From Elgaria multicarinata webbii (Eukaryota > Chordata > Lepidosauria > Squamata > Anguidae): a DNA stretch of 64,000 bases. The position numbers were made by a program, and so were the translations under genes. The DNA lies in contig NC_086175.1 of the NCBI RefSeq assembly GCF_023053635.1, positions 122,896,740 to 122,960,739 of the forward strand, given 5' to 3'. Shown here piece after piece: positions 21,694 through 32,453 of the stretch (positions are counted from its first letter, which is position 1; every line of letters starts with the position of its first letter). The notes below the pieces were generated by a model that was not told where the DNA came from, ran no database searches, and saw only the letters and a list, made by a program, of their open reading frames with translations.

Positions 21694-22346
21694 TTTCTGT
21701 GCCGTTTTCCCAGGTCTTTCTGATGGAGTCACAGTCGGAACGGCATGGAGACACAGCTGGTAGGTTGGGGGCCACACTGCACACTACGACACCCCGCCTT
21801 GCTGTTAGAATCCGTGGAGATTCCGGATGGAACGTCGTCATCTCCTGATGCTCCACCCCAAGTCCATCAACTATCTTGTCCAAATTGTTCCTGGAATCAC
21901 TCTGGAAGCAAGGGGTGTAGGCCATCGGCCTGACAGGGACCTGAGGTGGCCCAACCTCCTGATAGATGTTGCGGCCGTCCCCGCTGTTCCGCATGTTCTT
22001 GAACTGAATCCCGTTGCTTTTGTGAAGCAGGGCAGCAGTGGCCGGATCTTGGACCAAGGTGATGTTGTTCCGGGAATAGTTCTTCCTAAAGACTTTCTTG
22101 CGGAATACTATGAAGAGCACTATTAACAAAAAGATGATGAAAAGAACGACGGCAATTCCAATCAGCTCTTCTTTGCCCACGTAAGAATGGCCGGCTTGGA
22201 TGTTAGGGACGACCACTGGCCTCAGCCCACAGTACTGGCCCACGTATCCAGGAGTGCAGTTGCATAAAAATGAGCCAAACACGTTGACGCAAGAGCCACC
22301 ATTTTCACACTCCTCTCTTTCACATTCGTTAATATCTTCTTCACAC
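21694..22346 (-). CDS. FAT3: FAT3 exon: EGF-like 4, transmembrane helix, proximal cytoplasmic tail
   Basis: A 653-nt exon starts with [20 protein letters not shown], a calcium-binding-type EGF module (DINEC), and ends that module at GYVGQYCG. After a short linker comes the single hydrophobic helix [20 protein letters not shown], then the stop-transfer signal [13 protein letters not shown]. The cytoplasmic part includes [40 protein letters not shown] and [20 protein letters not shown], all strongly conserved in FAT3. The acceptor follows a C-rich tract (CCCCCCTTCAG) and the donor is GTGAGT. The exon ends after one base of a Ser codon. Confidence 0.97.
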
Positions 22347-22968
22347 CTGAAGGGGGGAAAACGAGTTGGGGGAGTTAGTATTGCCCCTGAGCTCTCTCCC
22401 TCTCTCTCTCTCACACACAGTAACAAACCCTTGTGCCGCAAATACTTGATTTGCGTTATCAACTCCCACCCATGAAGCAAGCGTGGGTTATGAGTGAAGC
22501 CATGAACTCAGAGCAGCTTCGCACAGGACAGATGTGCAACACACCCACATGGAAGAACAGGAGGGTTTATCTATCACTTGGAGGGCCACCATACATAGCT
22601 GGTTAACTTTGTCTGGTTGAGGCCAGCTTTCTTTTACCACTCTTCCACTGCAAGGTATGAGAAAGAATTTGCAGAAGGCAAGAAACTGGTGCAACTTCAC
22701 CACCAAACGTCCCTTCTTATAGTATTTGGTTCAACATCCTTTCCCCCACAATGGTCAGCCAGAGGCCTCTGAGAACACCACAAGTGGGACACAAAGGTAA
22801 TATTCTCCTCCTCTCTGTTGTTCTCAGCAACTACTATTTCTCGGTATATTGTCTCTGATTCTAGAGCTTGCATGTGGCCATCAAAAATAGTAGCCATTCA
22901 CTCACTTCACCTCCATGCAATCTCCTTTTAAAGGGACTTCAGATAGCCATGGCCACATCCCTTCATTA
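22347..22968. other. FAT3: FAT3 intron, unassigned part
   Basis: It contains a CT/CA-rich microsatellite at 22393-22422 next to the acceptor of the transmembrane exon. The rest shows no recognisable repeat or exon. Confidence 0.4.
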
Positions 22969-23400
22969 GGGATGCGCAAATCTGCCAATTTCAGTTTCTC
23001 CCCGTTTCTCATTTTTCCAAACTTAAATTCAGTTCAGTTGGAATTCTGAGAATATCTTCAGTCTTAATTTGGGTTCATCCTGAATCTGAAGACCTGGTTT
23101 TGTTTTGTTTTTAAAAAAGTTTGCATTTTTGGTGCACATTTATCCTAATACATACACTAATTTCCATTTAATAGACACATTTTGCAACCTGGTTTCCTAC
23201 CATAATACAGAGTTGATTATTATTATTTTTCTAATACGGGCATTTTCGAATGTATTTTTTTGATTGGAGAGCTCTGCTGTAAAATTCAGGGGGGGAAATG
23301 AATTTTGAAATATAACTGAGTTTAGACTTGCATAGTGGCTCAAAAGTGCAAAAGGAGCTGAAAAATGGACTTACCGATTGAAATTAGCTAAATTCAAAGT
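22969..23400. repeat. Putative TAGGGATG-family element
   Basis: It begins TTAGGGATGCGCAAATCTGC and has AT-rich, low-complexity contents similar in style to the other members. The right boundary is not defined. Confidence 0.35.
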
Positions 23401-23550
23401 CAAATAAATGTCATAAAGAAACATCAATTCATTGACCAAACTGGTTCCCATTTAGCTTCAACAGTATCATTTGCCCTCAATTTACCACCTTATAACCAGA
23501 TTAAGGATCGAGTTGGACTTTGTGCCCTGAGGGACATCAGCTCTCCAAGG

Positions 23551-24166
23551 TATCATAGAATCACAGAATAGTAGAGTTAGAAGGGGCCTATAAGGCCATC
23601 GAGTCCAACCCCCTGCTCAATGCAGGAATCCACCTCAAAGCATACCTGACAGATGGTTGTCCACCTGCCTCTTGAAGGCCTCTAGTGTGGGAGAGCTCAC
23701 GACCCCCCTAGGTAACTAGTTCCATTGTCATACTGCTCTAACAGTCAGGAAGTTTTTCCTGATGTCCAGACGGAATCTGGCTTCCTGTAACTTGAGCCCA
23801 TTATTCCGTGTCCTGCACTTTGAGGTGATCAAGAAGAGATCCTGGCCCTCCTCTGTGTGACAACCTTTCAAGTAATTGAAGAGTGCTATCCCCCCAGTCT
23901 TCTCTTCTCAAGGCTAAACATGCCCAGTTCTTTCAGTCTCTCCTCATAGGACTTTGTTTCCAGACCCCAGATCATCCTGGTTGCCCTCCTCTGAACATGG
24001 TCCAGCTTGTTTGTGTCCTTCTCGAAGTGTGGTGCCCAGAACTGGACGCAATACTCCAGAGGAAGCCTAACCAGGGCCGAATAGGGAGGAACCAGTACCT
24101 CGTGTGATTTGGAAGCTATACTTCTATTAATGCAGCCCAAAATAGCATTTGCTTTTTATGTAGGCA
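23551..24166 (-). mobile_element. CR1 LINE, 5'-truncated
   Basis: It starts (3' end of the element) at ATCATAGAATCACAGAATAG and runs through the C-terminal reverse-transcriptase coding part into upstream ORF sequence. The fragment [18 protein letters not shown] is readable on the minus strand. This is one of the longest CR1 copies here. Confidence 0.9.
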
Positions 24167-24499
24167 ATCAGCTGTCCGACCTTTCATTCCCAGCCTCCTA
24201 CATGATACCGTTGACTGGTGAGGCTAGGGACTGAACCTGTGACCTCATTCAGGGTACAGAATGAGCCTCAAAACCAGAAGAAGGAAAGCATCCAAGTCAA
24301 ATCAAAAGACGAGAGAAATGGGTCCTCAGGACGCAAAGGATTTATCTGTATGAAGCCCACCGTGTTTTGGCCTGTGTCCTGTTAAAGATGTTAGAAGATG
24401 ACTGCAGATTTTCCTCTAGCAATAAAATGTCTCCTCTATTAATTCGGAGGAGAGATTTTATTGCTAGAGGAAAATCTGCAGACATCTTCTAACAACCCC

Positions 24500-24540
24500 C
24501 TGAAGAAGGCCTTTAATAGGATACAGGCCAAAACGCAGTT
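24500..24540 (+). ncRNA. Degenerate hammerhead-ribozyme-like core
   Basis: CTGAAGA (24500-24506) fits CUGANGA. It is followed by a 5-bp stem II (GGCCT with AGGCC, loop 24513-24524), then AAAAC where GAAAC is expected, a one-pair stem III (C, loop GCA, G) and a GTT cleavage triplet. Stem I is very short. Penelope-like elements are known to carry such minimal hammerheads. The changed GAAA box suggests it is inactive. Confidence 0.45.
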
Positions 24541-24555
24541 GGCTTCATACAAATG

Positions 24556-24900
24556 AAGAGACATGATAGCACTCTTCAAATACTTAAAAGTTTGTCACAC
24601 AGAGGAGGGCCAGGATCTCTTCTAGATCCTCCTAGAGTGCAGGACACAGAATAATGGGCTCAAGTTACAGGAAGCCAGATTCGAGCTGGACATCAGGAAA
24701 AACTTCCTGACTGTTAGAGCAGTGCGACAATGGAACCTGTTACCTAGGGAGGTGGTGGCCTCTCCCACACTAGAGGCCTTCAAGAGGCAGGTGGACAACC
24801 ATCTGTCAGGGATGCTTTAGGGTGGATTCCTGCATTGAGCAGGGGGTTGGACTCAATGGCCTTGTAGGCCCCTTCCAACTCTGCTATTCTGTGATTCTAT
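24556..24900 (+). mobile_element. CR1 LINE 3' end inserted in the Penelope-like palindrome
   Basis: It runs from AGAGACATGATAGCACTCTT through the noncoding 3' end to CTGCTATTCTGTGATTCTAT. AAAT lies on both sides. When it is set aside, the right arm of the palindrome becomes continuous. Confidence 0.85.
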
Positions 24901-24988
24901 GAAATCAATCCTTTGTGTCCTGAGGACCCGTTTCTCTCTTCTTTTGCCGGACTGAGCTCCAGCACCCAAGTAAGGCCGTCTTACTTAC

Positions 24989-25142
24989 GTCACTCCGGTT
25001 AAACCACTCTTGCAGTTGCAGATGAAGGCACTGCCTATGGGATCGCACGATCCTCCGTTACGACAAGGATTTGGAAAGCAGGCTGTAATCTCAGACTCAC
25101 AATTCCGCCCGGTGAACTGAGAGAGGCAACTGCACTGGTAAC
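24989..25142 (-). CDS. FAT3: FAT3 exon: EGF-like 2 end and EGF-like 3
   Basis: A 154-nt exon encodes [20 protein letters not shown], then [20 protein letters not shown] and [11 protein letters not shown]. This completes one EGF-like module and supplies the next. The acceptor is TTAAATAG and the donor GTAAGT. It takes one base of Gly from the previous exon and gives AC to form Thr with the G of the following exon. A Penelope-like palindrome lies about 50 nt downstream of the donor, in the next intron. Confidence 0.95.
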
Positions 25143-25802
25143 CTATTTAAACAACAACAACACAGACATCAGAGATGTCTTAAGACAGAACTTCCCAAAC
25201 AAGATATGGTGCAGTTGGACAATTAGGAGACATTTGTGGATCTTGATTTCCCTCTAGTGGCTGGTTTAGGAATGCTGAAGTTTTTGGAGCCTCTGCAATC
25301 TACTTCTTTTAGTTGGAAGCAGTAAGGAACAATTTCACACACATTTTATACTGTTTATAAAAAGTCTCTGTGTGAATAAAAAGTCACATCTGAGTGACCC
25401 TAGGTGGCAATGAGATGCTGATTATGACCTTTTGTTTATTTTTTTAAAAAAGTCTGGAGGATATTTAAGCTCAGTATATAAGAAGATCAAGGATATAAAT
25501 TAAGTAAATAAATAAACAGAAGCTTTTAAATCACAGAAACACTACAAAGGAATAGCAATAGTTATAGATAATATCAGGCCCCTCTTATATGACAGGTTTT
25601 CCCTCTATATGAGCCTGTATAACTTATGCTGTTTTTGCAGGCCCAGGTGGGCAGCCAAAGTCAGAGACTGATCCAATTCCTGTTGGGCCAAATATAGGAA
25701 ATGCAGGTTTCTCAAGCTCCGTCTGAGCCATGGGAAATGCAGAAGCCGAATTCATCATCATGTACAAATGCAGTCAGAGCAGCTTCAGATATGCAGTAAC
25801 TC
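25143..25802. other. FAT3: FAT3 intron, unassigned part
   Basis: AT-rich DNA with no recognised repeat apart from short T/A runs near 25435-25455. No extra exon is visible. Confidence 0.4.
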
Positions 25803-25975
25803 TGTGGTAGAGCATGTGCTTTGCATGCAGAAGGCCCCAGGTTCAATCCCTGGCATCTCCAGATAGTGCTGGGGTGGGGGGGTGGGGGGGGTGGAACTTA
25901 CCTGAAACCCTGAATCCAGTCAGTGTCAACAATACTGGGCTAGATTGTCTAATGGGCTGACCACCATGTAAAGCA
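25803..25975 (+). mobile_element. tRNA-Ala-derived SINE
   Basis: GTGGTAGAGCATGTGCTTTG, CATGCAGAAGGCCCCAGG and TTCAATCCCTGGCATCTCCA follow the alanine tRNA from the D-arm to the 3' end. The tRNA-unrelated part continues through ACAATACTGGGCTAGATTG. The acceptor 5' strand is decayed, so it is not a functional tRNA gene. A G-rich run (25873-25891) sits within it. Confidence 0.8.
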
Positions 25976-25982
25976 GCTCATA

Positions 25983-26483
25983 GGGCATGTCTAGACCATG
26001 CCTTATCCCGGGGATCGCCCCAGGATCATCCCTGTGCGTCAACATGACACACAGGGGATCCCGAGGGAAGGAGATCCTTCCATTTCCCCGGGGATAACCG
26101 GGACAGCTTTTAGCCTGTTTTTTCCTGTGGTCACGGGATCATCCTGAGACTGCGGGAGGTGTGGGCGGCCGTCCCGGGATCGTCCCAGCTCCTCGCAAGT
26201 AAACGCAAGGAGCCAGGAACCAGGCTTGGGGCACGGAGCTCTTCAGGTGCTCTGTGCCCATAAGGGATGGGATGGGGGGAGTGGGATCATTTTTTTTAAA
26301 AAAACTTAACTTATCATTGGAGTGCTCGTGTGCTCATCTTTAACAAAACTAAAAACAAAATGGCGAGCGCGACGTCCTCCTTCCTCCTTGGACATCGCGT
26401 GCCGTGTGTGGACGAAGGGGAGGAACTCGCGATCAGCATATCGTGAGATCCTCCCCCCTTCCCTCCCCAGTGTAGACATGCCC
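25983..26483. mobile_element. PIF/Harbinger-like non-autonomous element
   Basis: The ends GGGCATGTCTAGACC and GTGTAGACATGCCC are inverted repeats. The flanking trinucleotides are ATA and TTA, a near match to a TWA duplication. The interior shows the family palindrome around CACACAGGGGATCCC. Short frames on both strands have no recognisable motif. Confidence 0.7.
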
Positions 26484-27145
26484 TTAGAAGCACCAACCAC
26501 TTACGTAGCTGCTTCTGCGTTTGCTTGGTGGTATGCGTTTGTTAATGCACAAAGGATGGCAAGTTGTATTGTTTTCAGATATTGCAAAAGCAAGAAGCGC
26601 TGCCATCCAACCGCAGAAATAGGTTCGTTTGACTGCAGTCAATGTATATGTTTCTATCAATATGGCTTCAAGGGGTGCTGAACCTTTTGACTTCCAAGTC
26701 CTAAAGACAGGGGCAGTTGCCACATCCACCCATTACAGCAATGATCACCACTCATTTCAAGCAGGAGCCACTTTGGTTCTAGGCACCACCACTGAGGCCT
26801 CTTGGGTGCCTTTCTCAGGCCAGGGGCAATGCCTGGAGAAGTTCTAAAGCCTCTTCTCCCCATCCATCTCCACATTGTCCAAGCAAAGCATCATCAGACA
26901 ATCACCAGGCTGGCAAATTCTGGCAAGCTCACTTGGTCCTTGGATTGGGATGGATCCTTTACAGGTCACAACTCAGTGTTGTAAAATCTCCCAGTGAAGA
27001 TCCATGCATATTCAGTTTCTCCTCCGACTCCAGCGGCTGTGAAGTTCACCACTGCAGCTAGCCAATCACATTGCTCTTTGCCTCTTGCATTCCTCCCCAA
27101 CCACAGCTAATTGGCTGATTCCTCCTGGGTTCCCCTCTCCCCCAG
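26484..27145. other. Unassigned intronic DNA left of an L2 insertion
   Basis: No gene is visible. The GC-richer part from about 26680 may be an older repeat into which the L2 copy inserted, because the sequence after the L2 tail (27995-28120) is similar in composition. I cannot name it. Confidence 0.35.
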
Positions 27146-27990
27146 CCACCTCACAAATGAGGTCTCCTTTATAGGCTTTATATTTGATTCCTCGCTCTCC
27201 TTTATTCCTCATATCGAGGCAGTAGCTAAATCCTGTCGTTTCTTCCTGTATAATATTGCCAGGATCCGACCATTTTTGTCTGTCTCTTCTGCCAAGACTC
27301 TCGTTCACGCACTGGTTATCTCTCGGTTGGACTACTGCAACCTTCTTCTCTCTGGCCTTCCTTCGTCTCACATCAGTCCACTGGTCTCTGTCCACCACTC
27401 TGCCGCTAAGATCATCTTCTTGGCCCGCCGCTCTGACCATGTCACTCCACTTTTGAAATCTCTTCATTGGCTTCCAATTCACTCCAGAATCCAATACAAA
27501 CTTCTCTTGTTGACCTTCAAAGCTTTTCACGGCCTAGCTCCTGCCTATCTCTCCTCTCTCATCTCACACTATCGCCCCGCTCGTGCTCTCCGCTCCTCTG
27601 ATGCCATGCTTCTCGCCTGCCCAAGGACCTCTACTTCCCTTACTCGGCTTCGTCCTTTTTCTTCTGCTGCCCCTTACGCCTGGAACGCTCTTCCAGAACA
27701 CTTGAGAACTACAAACTCAATCACAGCTTTCAAAACTCAGCTAAAAACCTTTCTGTTCCCTATAGCTTTTAAATATTAAGTTTGTTCTGACTCTATACTG
27801 TTTAGCTTCACCCTACCCAGTGCCTGTTTACACTTCCCTGTGCCTGTTTGCATTCTCTTTCCCTCCTTATTGTTTACTACAACTTTATTAGATTGTAAGC
27901 CTATGCGGCAGGGTCTTACTATTTACTGTGTAATCTGTACAGCACCATGTACATTGATGGTGCTATATAAATAAATAATAATAATAATAA
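27146..27990 (+). mobile_element. L2-clade LINE, 3' part with open reverse-transcriptase C-terminus
   Basis: The frame at 27111-27779 stays open for 222 codons and reads FIGFIFDSSLSFIPHIEAVA, then ALVISRLDYCNLLLSGLP, LLKSLHWLPIHSRIQYKLLL, FKAFHGLAPAYLSSLIS and FSSAAPYAWNALPEHLRT. This is the C-terminal end of an L2/CR1-group reverse transcriptase. The 3' end has GCACCATGTACATTGATGGT and a TAA/ATA tail. The uninterrupted frame suggests it is younger than most other copies here. Confidence 0.85.
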
Positions 27991-28156
27991 TAATCCTGAC
28001 TCCCCACCCCTGAAGCCTTTTCCAGTAGCCCAGATCACAGCAGCTGGCCCATCACTAAAGCAAACAACAAGGCAAAGCTAGAGAGCTTCTGCAGAGAGTG
28101 AGCAGCTACTGCAAAGAGGAGAATGAGAGAGAGCGAGAGAGAGAGGGAAAGGGAGA

Positions 28157-28405
28157 ACATAAGAAGAACCATGCTGGATCAGACCAAGGGTCCATCTAAT
28201 CCAGCATTATGTTCACACAGTAGCCAACAAGCTGTCGATCAGGGGCCCACAAGCAGGACACGACTGCAACAGCACCCTCCCACCAATCTTCCCCAGTTAC
28301 TGGTTCTACTACTGGAGGTAGCACATAGCTATCAGGACTAGTAGCCATTGTTAGCCTTCTCCTCCAGAAACTTATCCAACTCCCTTTTAAAGCCATCCAC
28401 TTCAG
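28157..28405 (-). mobile_element. CR1 LINE 3' end
   Basis: GAACATAAGAAGAACCATGC and TGGATCAGACCAAGGGTCCA begin the reverse-complemented 3' end. It continues to CCTTTTAAAGCCATCCACTT. A GA-rich run (28121-28155) precedes it. Confidence 0.85.
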
Positions 28406-28467
28406 ATGACTGGGAACTACCAGTGGTCCCTTGGCCTTCTAGTGAAGAACACTGCATTAGGGGTTCA

Positions 28468-28722
28468 GGATTGCGGCGTAGTGGCTAAAGTGTCGGACTG
28501 GGAGTCGGGAGATCCGGGTTCTAGACCCCACTCAGCCATGGAAACCCACTGGGTGACTTTGGGCCAGTCACAGACTCTCAGCCCAACCTACCTCACAGGG
28601 TTGTTGTTGTGGGGATAAGATGGAGAGGAGGAGGATTATGTAGGCCGCCTTGGGTTCCTTGGAACAAAAAGGCAGGATATAAATGCAATAAATAAATAAA
28701 TAAATAAATAAATAAATAGGGT
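28468..28722 (+). mobile_element. tRNA-derived SINE, near full length
   Basis: The head GCGGCGTAGTGGCTAAAGTG and GGGTTCTAGACCCCACTCAG carries A- and B-box-like sequences. The body has CCCAACCTACCTCACAGGGT and the tail AGGCAGGATATAAATGCAAT, with AAAT repeats to 28718. This is the best copy of the family here. Confidence 0.85.
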
Positions 28723-30956
28723 TATCTGAAAAAAATTGATCTGATATGAACTGTTGTTCAAAAACAACATTTGCATATTAACGTGAAGACTGATAAGGAC
28801 GGACGTGAACACCCGAAAAAGTGTCACAGGCGGGAAACGAGATTGATTGGTCTGTCCTCAGCTGTGGCTCCCTGTCAAACGGTGGGAAACCAGTAATGTG
28901 TGAAAAGGCCTTTAGACCCAGCCCAGCCCAGTGGATGCCAGCTTCTCTTCTAGCACATCGTCTGCCAGGGCCAACAGCAGGCTGCAATTCGAGGGCATCC
29001 GACATGGTACGGGGCCTTCTGTTCAAGTCCATTTAATTATATACACCGGTTTTATGTGTGGAGGATCGCTTGGGCTAACAAATTATTTTGCCTTGGAGGG
29101 GCGAGGGGAAAAAAAGAACAGAAAGAGAGAACGGCCATGACGATGTCACAGCAGATTGCTTTATAGATCGGCTGATGTATAGTTAGGGCCCATTGCTTTA
29201 GAATTATGGCACCATAACAATCCTTTATTTACATATACTGCTGAGACAGTGAAAAAAAGACCCCGAGCAAATAGATTTCCTAACGAGAGAGAGGGAGAGA
29301 GAGAGAGAGAGCGCACATGCTGAAATATCCCCTCGGGCTGCTTGCTCTCCAATAGCAGTGGTAACGCATGAAGGCCTAAGTAGTTTTGGAGCATAGAACA
29401 GAGCGACAAACCATTCCAGAGCGAGCTCTTTATACGGCTCTCTCGGTAAAATGGACCCATCATTTGGAGATGTATGTATATAGCCTTTTCCTCCCGGCAG
29501 CCAATGTAAAACGTGAAATATGTAACCCTGTCGAGGGTGGAAGGAAGGGGGAAATTATCCTAAAGTGATTTGGTAGAAAGGTTTCAATTTGCACATCATG
29601 CTATTTGCTGAGTGATCGTGTAAATAGACTCCTGTGAAATCAATAGAAAGAGGAGCGGGCTCCCGCTTTTACTTAGTCTATTCATGCGGCGAATGCTTGA
29701 CCTGATTTATAATATGTCGTCCAAGTTAAAGTTAGGCATTTGTTTTTTATCCTCGCCCACCCCCAGGGACATAAATAATCTTGTTTAGCAATTTTCTCGA
29801 AAGCTTCTACATCTTTTGAATTATTACCCTGCTTTTATTGCTGGATCCTACGTGCTGCTTTTTTTTAAAAAAACCTGCCATTTTTAGATAAAGAACCCAG
29901 AAACACACAAGTTAGTACCAACATCCATTTTGGTGCTGCTTATCAAAATCTAAGCCTGCTGCCTTTGCTGGTTTAAGGTGCTAATACTTTTGCATTCAGT
30001 TCTCTGGGCACCACTCCAGTTCAGCCCTTGAGCTCACTTCCCATTAAAAAACACACAAAAGCAACCAAGAAAGTAGTCAGTGTTAATTTTCAATCCATAG
30101 AGGGATTTTATGGACCAAATGGAGGGCAAAAATACCATGAGCCTCATCACAACAGGGAAAATCACATTTGCTTACCGTCACTTCTCCGCCCACGCATTTG
30201 TCCCTCATTACTTCCTCTTTTGAAAGAGGAAGAAAACAACATGCACGTGGCCCATTCAGTGGGCTGTTTTGATTCCGCTACTTCTTCTGCACACAGCAGG
30301 ATTGAACGGGTAACTTCAGTCTTTAAAAATAAGTTGGACTTACTGGGGTGTTTTATGTCGTGCGAAGAAGGCTAGAAGGGGCGGGAGGCGCACGGGAGGC
30401 AGACGACCTCGTGAGAGGTACCTGTGAAAATCCGTGAGTGCTCTCTAACAAGCGTGCAATAAAACACTCGTCTGATGGAGCTCACAGAAGGAATTGGAAT
30501 GATTCAGGACAGCAGGACAGGATATGTTGGTACAGACTGAAAGCGGTTGCAGAAGTTAGTTACAACGCATCCATCTGCACGATCTATGGGACAACTTCAG
30601 GAAGTTGTCATACAACAGTGTCAGTGTATACATTAAAAGGTGTTGTCTGATTTGATTATATGCGCAACTTGTTTGTCAACAATCCAGAAAAACGTATCCA
30701 ACTAGAACTCCACTTTCAGATACTTGCAAAAGCATCCTTTCATATATATTTTTTTAAAAAAGAGGCAGTGGCAAAGGTACTTTGTCAGAATTCAGACAAA
30801 ACCCTGGTCTTGGATACATAGAAAAAAGCAGTAGTTGATAAGAAAGGGAATTGCTTGCCCCCCCAAATTTGAAGGAAATGGAAATTTTGGTGAAAATCTC
30901 ACGTGTGGAGTTTGAGGATCTTGCACTCACTTGAGTTCTGAGGCAACGGAGGGTTT
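28723..30956. other. Long repeat-poor intronic stretch, candidate conserved DNA
   Basis: More than 2 kb without a recognised interspersed repeat is unusual for this window. A GA microsatellite lies at 29288-29313. The stretch 29370-29760 is AT-rich and complex and looks like the kind of sequence that stays conserved near developmental genes. No exon or RNA gene is visible. Confidence 0.35.
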
Positions 30957-31025
30957 TAATATAAGAAGAGCCATGCCGGATCAGACCAAATGTCCATCTA
31001 GTCCAGCAATCTGTTCACACAAACC
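30957..31025 (-). mobile_element. CR1 LINE 3' end fragment
   Basis: ATATAAGAAGAGCCATGCCG and GATCAGACCAAATGTCCATC match the terminal CR1 sequence, reverse-complemented. Similarity stops after GTTCACACAAACC. Confidence 0.7.
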
Positions 31026-31373
31026 ATTGTGCAATTTTGTGTTCGATCGCACAATAATATATCTGGAAGTCTGCTGCCTTCCCCACTTCCTATGCTTCAT
31101 GAAAGCCCAGGAGAATACGGTAGTGAGGTGACTCCTCCTGATCAGGAAGCCTGGGCAGCCAGGGGAGCCGCAGAGCAATGGAGAAATTTGTCATAGAAAG
31201 GAAAAAGGAACTCACACAATACCCAACAGCCACCTTGTAACGCTAAGCTCAAAAATATCGCCCAAAGATATTCAGAAGGGATTGTAAAAGGTCTCGAGAA
31301 TGAGTCGGAAACACAGAAGCCTCTCTTGGGAAAGTGGAGCACAGCACTAAGCAAAACAAGAGTATGTTTCTTA

Positions 31374-31704
31374 TTAAGAGCATAGGAAGAGCCATGCTGG
31401 ATCAGACCAAGGGTCCACTAGTCCAGCGTTCTGTTGAGTGGCCAACCAGCTGCCTACGGGAAGCCCACAAGCAGGACATGAGTACGACAGCACCCTTCTG
31501 CCCATTTTCCTCAGCAACTACTGCACACAGGTTTACTGCCTCTGATACTGGAGGTAGCATATGGCCATCAGGACTAGTAGCTTTCTCCTCCAGGAATTTG
31601 TCTAATCCCCTTTTTAAAGCCATCCAAATTGGTGGCCACCACTACGTCTTGTGGTAGCGAATTCCATAGTTTAACTCTGCACCGTGTGAAGAAGTCCTTC
31701 CCCT
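31374..31704 (-). mobile_element. CR1 LINE 3' end
   Basis: It starts TAAGAGCATAGGAAGAGCCA and TGCTGGATCAGACCAAGGGT. It runs into the coding end, where WNSLPQDV-type sequence appears reversed as CTTGTGGTAGCGAATTCCAT. Confidence 0.85.
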
Positions 31705-31805
31705 GAGTGTCAGTTCAATACTTCAGACCTTGAGGATCACGTTGCTAAGTGGGCGATCTGCTCCCCATTTCCCAACTTGTCAATGCATAATTTGTGCATG
31801 CTTGA

Positions 31806-32270
31806 CATAAGAACATAAGAAGCACTATGCTGGATCAGACCAAGGGTCCATCTAGCCCAGCACTCTGTTCACACAGTGGCCAACCAGCCATCGGCCAGGG
31901 ACCCACAAAGCAGGACATAGTGCAACAGCACCCTCCCACCCATGTTCCCCAGAAACTTGTGCACACAGGCTTACTGCCTCAGATACTGGAGATAGCACAC
32001 AACCATCAGGGCTAGTAGCCATTGATAGCCTTCGCCTCCAGGAATTTATTCAACCCCCTTTTAAAGCCATCACAATTGGTGGCCATTACTACATCTTGTG
32101 GTAGTGAGTTCCATAATTTAACTATGCGCTGTGTGACGAAGTCCTTCCTTTTGTCTGTCCTGAATCTCCCACCAATCGGCTTCATGGGACAATCCCACCG
32201 AGTACTAGTATTGTGAAGAAGGGACCAAAATGTCTTCTGATCCATTGATTTTGTACGCCTGTTATTGAAG
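31806..32270 (-). mobile_element. CR1 LINE 3' end with ORF C-terminus
   Basis: The minus-strand frame 32012-32245 reads [20 protein letters not shown], then LWNSLPQDVVMATNCDGFKR, the CR1 reverse-transcriptase end. It finishes in the AAGAACATAAGAAGCACTAT terminus. It sits about 180 nt downstream of the laminin G exon donor. Confidence 0.9.
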
Positions 32271-32453
32271 GGTAGGTTATTAAGCGGGTGATTCTGAGGG
32301 TTAAAGCCACGCAGAAAGAGACAGACGTTGCTTCCAGCCCATTTCTATGGCTCAAACTAAATAAGTGCATGCATAGACCGACGACTGGCAGGAGAAACTG
32401 AAGGCACCACCAAGCTCCCCCCCACCCTTGGAAATGTAAGTAAATGTATTCAC

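Larger units (their letters stand above)
24311..24939. mobile_element. Palindromic Penelope-like element remnant interrupted by CR1
   Basis: Two inverted copies of one sequence are joined head to head. The left arm runs from GAGAGAAATGGGTCCTCAGG to the hairpin centre at 24437-24446; the right arm runs back and ends in CCTGAGGACCCGTTTCTCTC. The central 47-nt arms (24390-24436 and 24447-24493) are nearly perfect. The right arm contains CCCTGAAGAAGGCC, then GGCCAAAACGCAGTT, the layout of the hammerhead motif carried by Penelope-like retroelements. A CR1 copy interrupts the right arm, with AAAT on both sides. Confidence 0.6.

Noticed and set aside
21694-22346. Assignment to FAT1 or FAT4 instead of FAT3
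   Set aside because: The cytoplasmic tail, the optional GQNYNR exon and the TQV end match FAT3. FAT1 has a different tail and ends in HTEV, and FAT4 has a different EGF/laminin G layout.
23886-24140. Protein-like frame [20 protein letters not shown]
   Set aside because: This is a CR1 LINE reverse-transcriptase fragment, not a host gene.
25803-25862. Possible tRNA-Ala gene
   Set aside because: The 5' acceptor strand does not pair with the 3' end, and the sequence continues into a SINE body shared with other loci.
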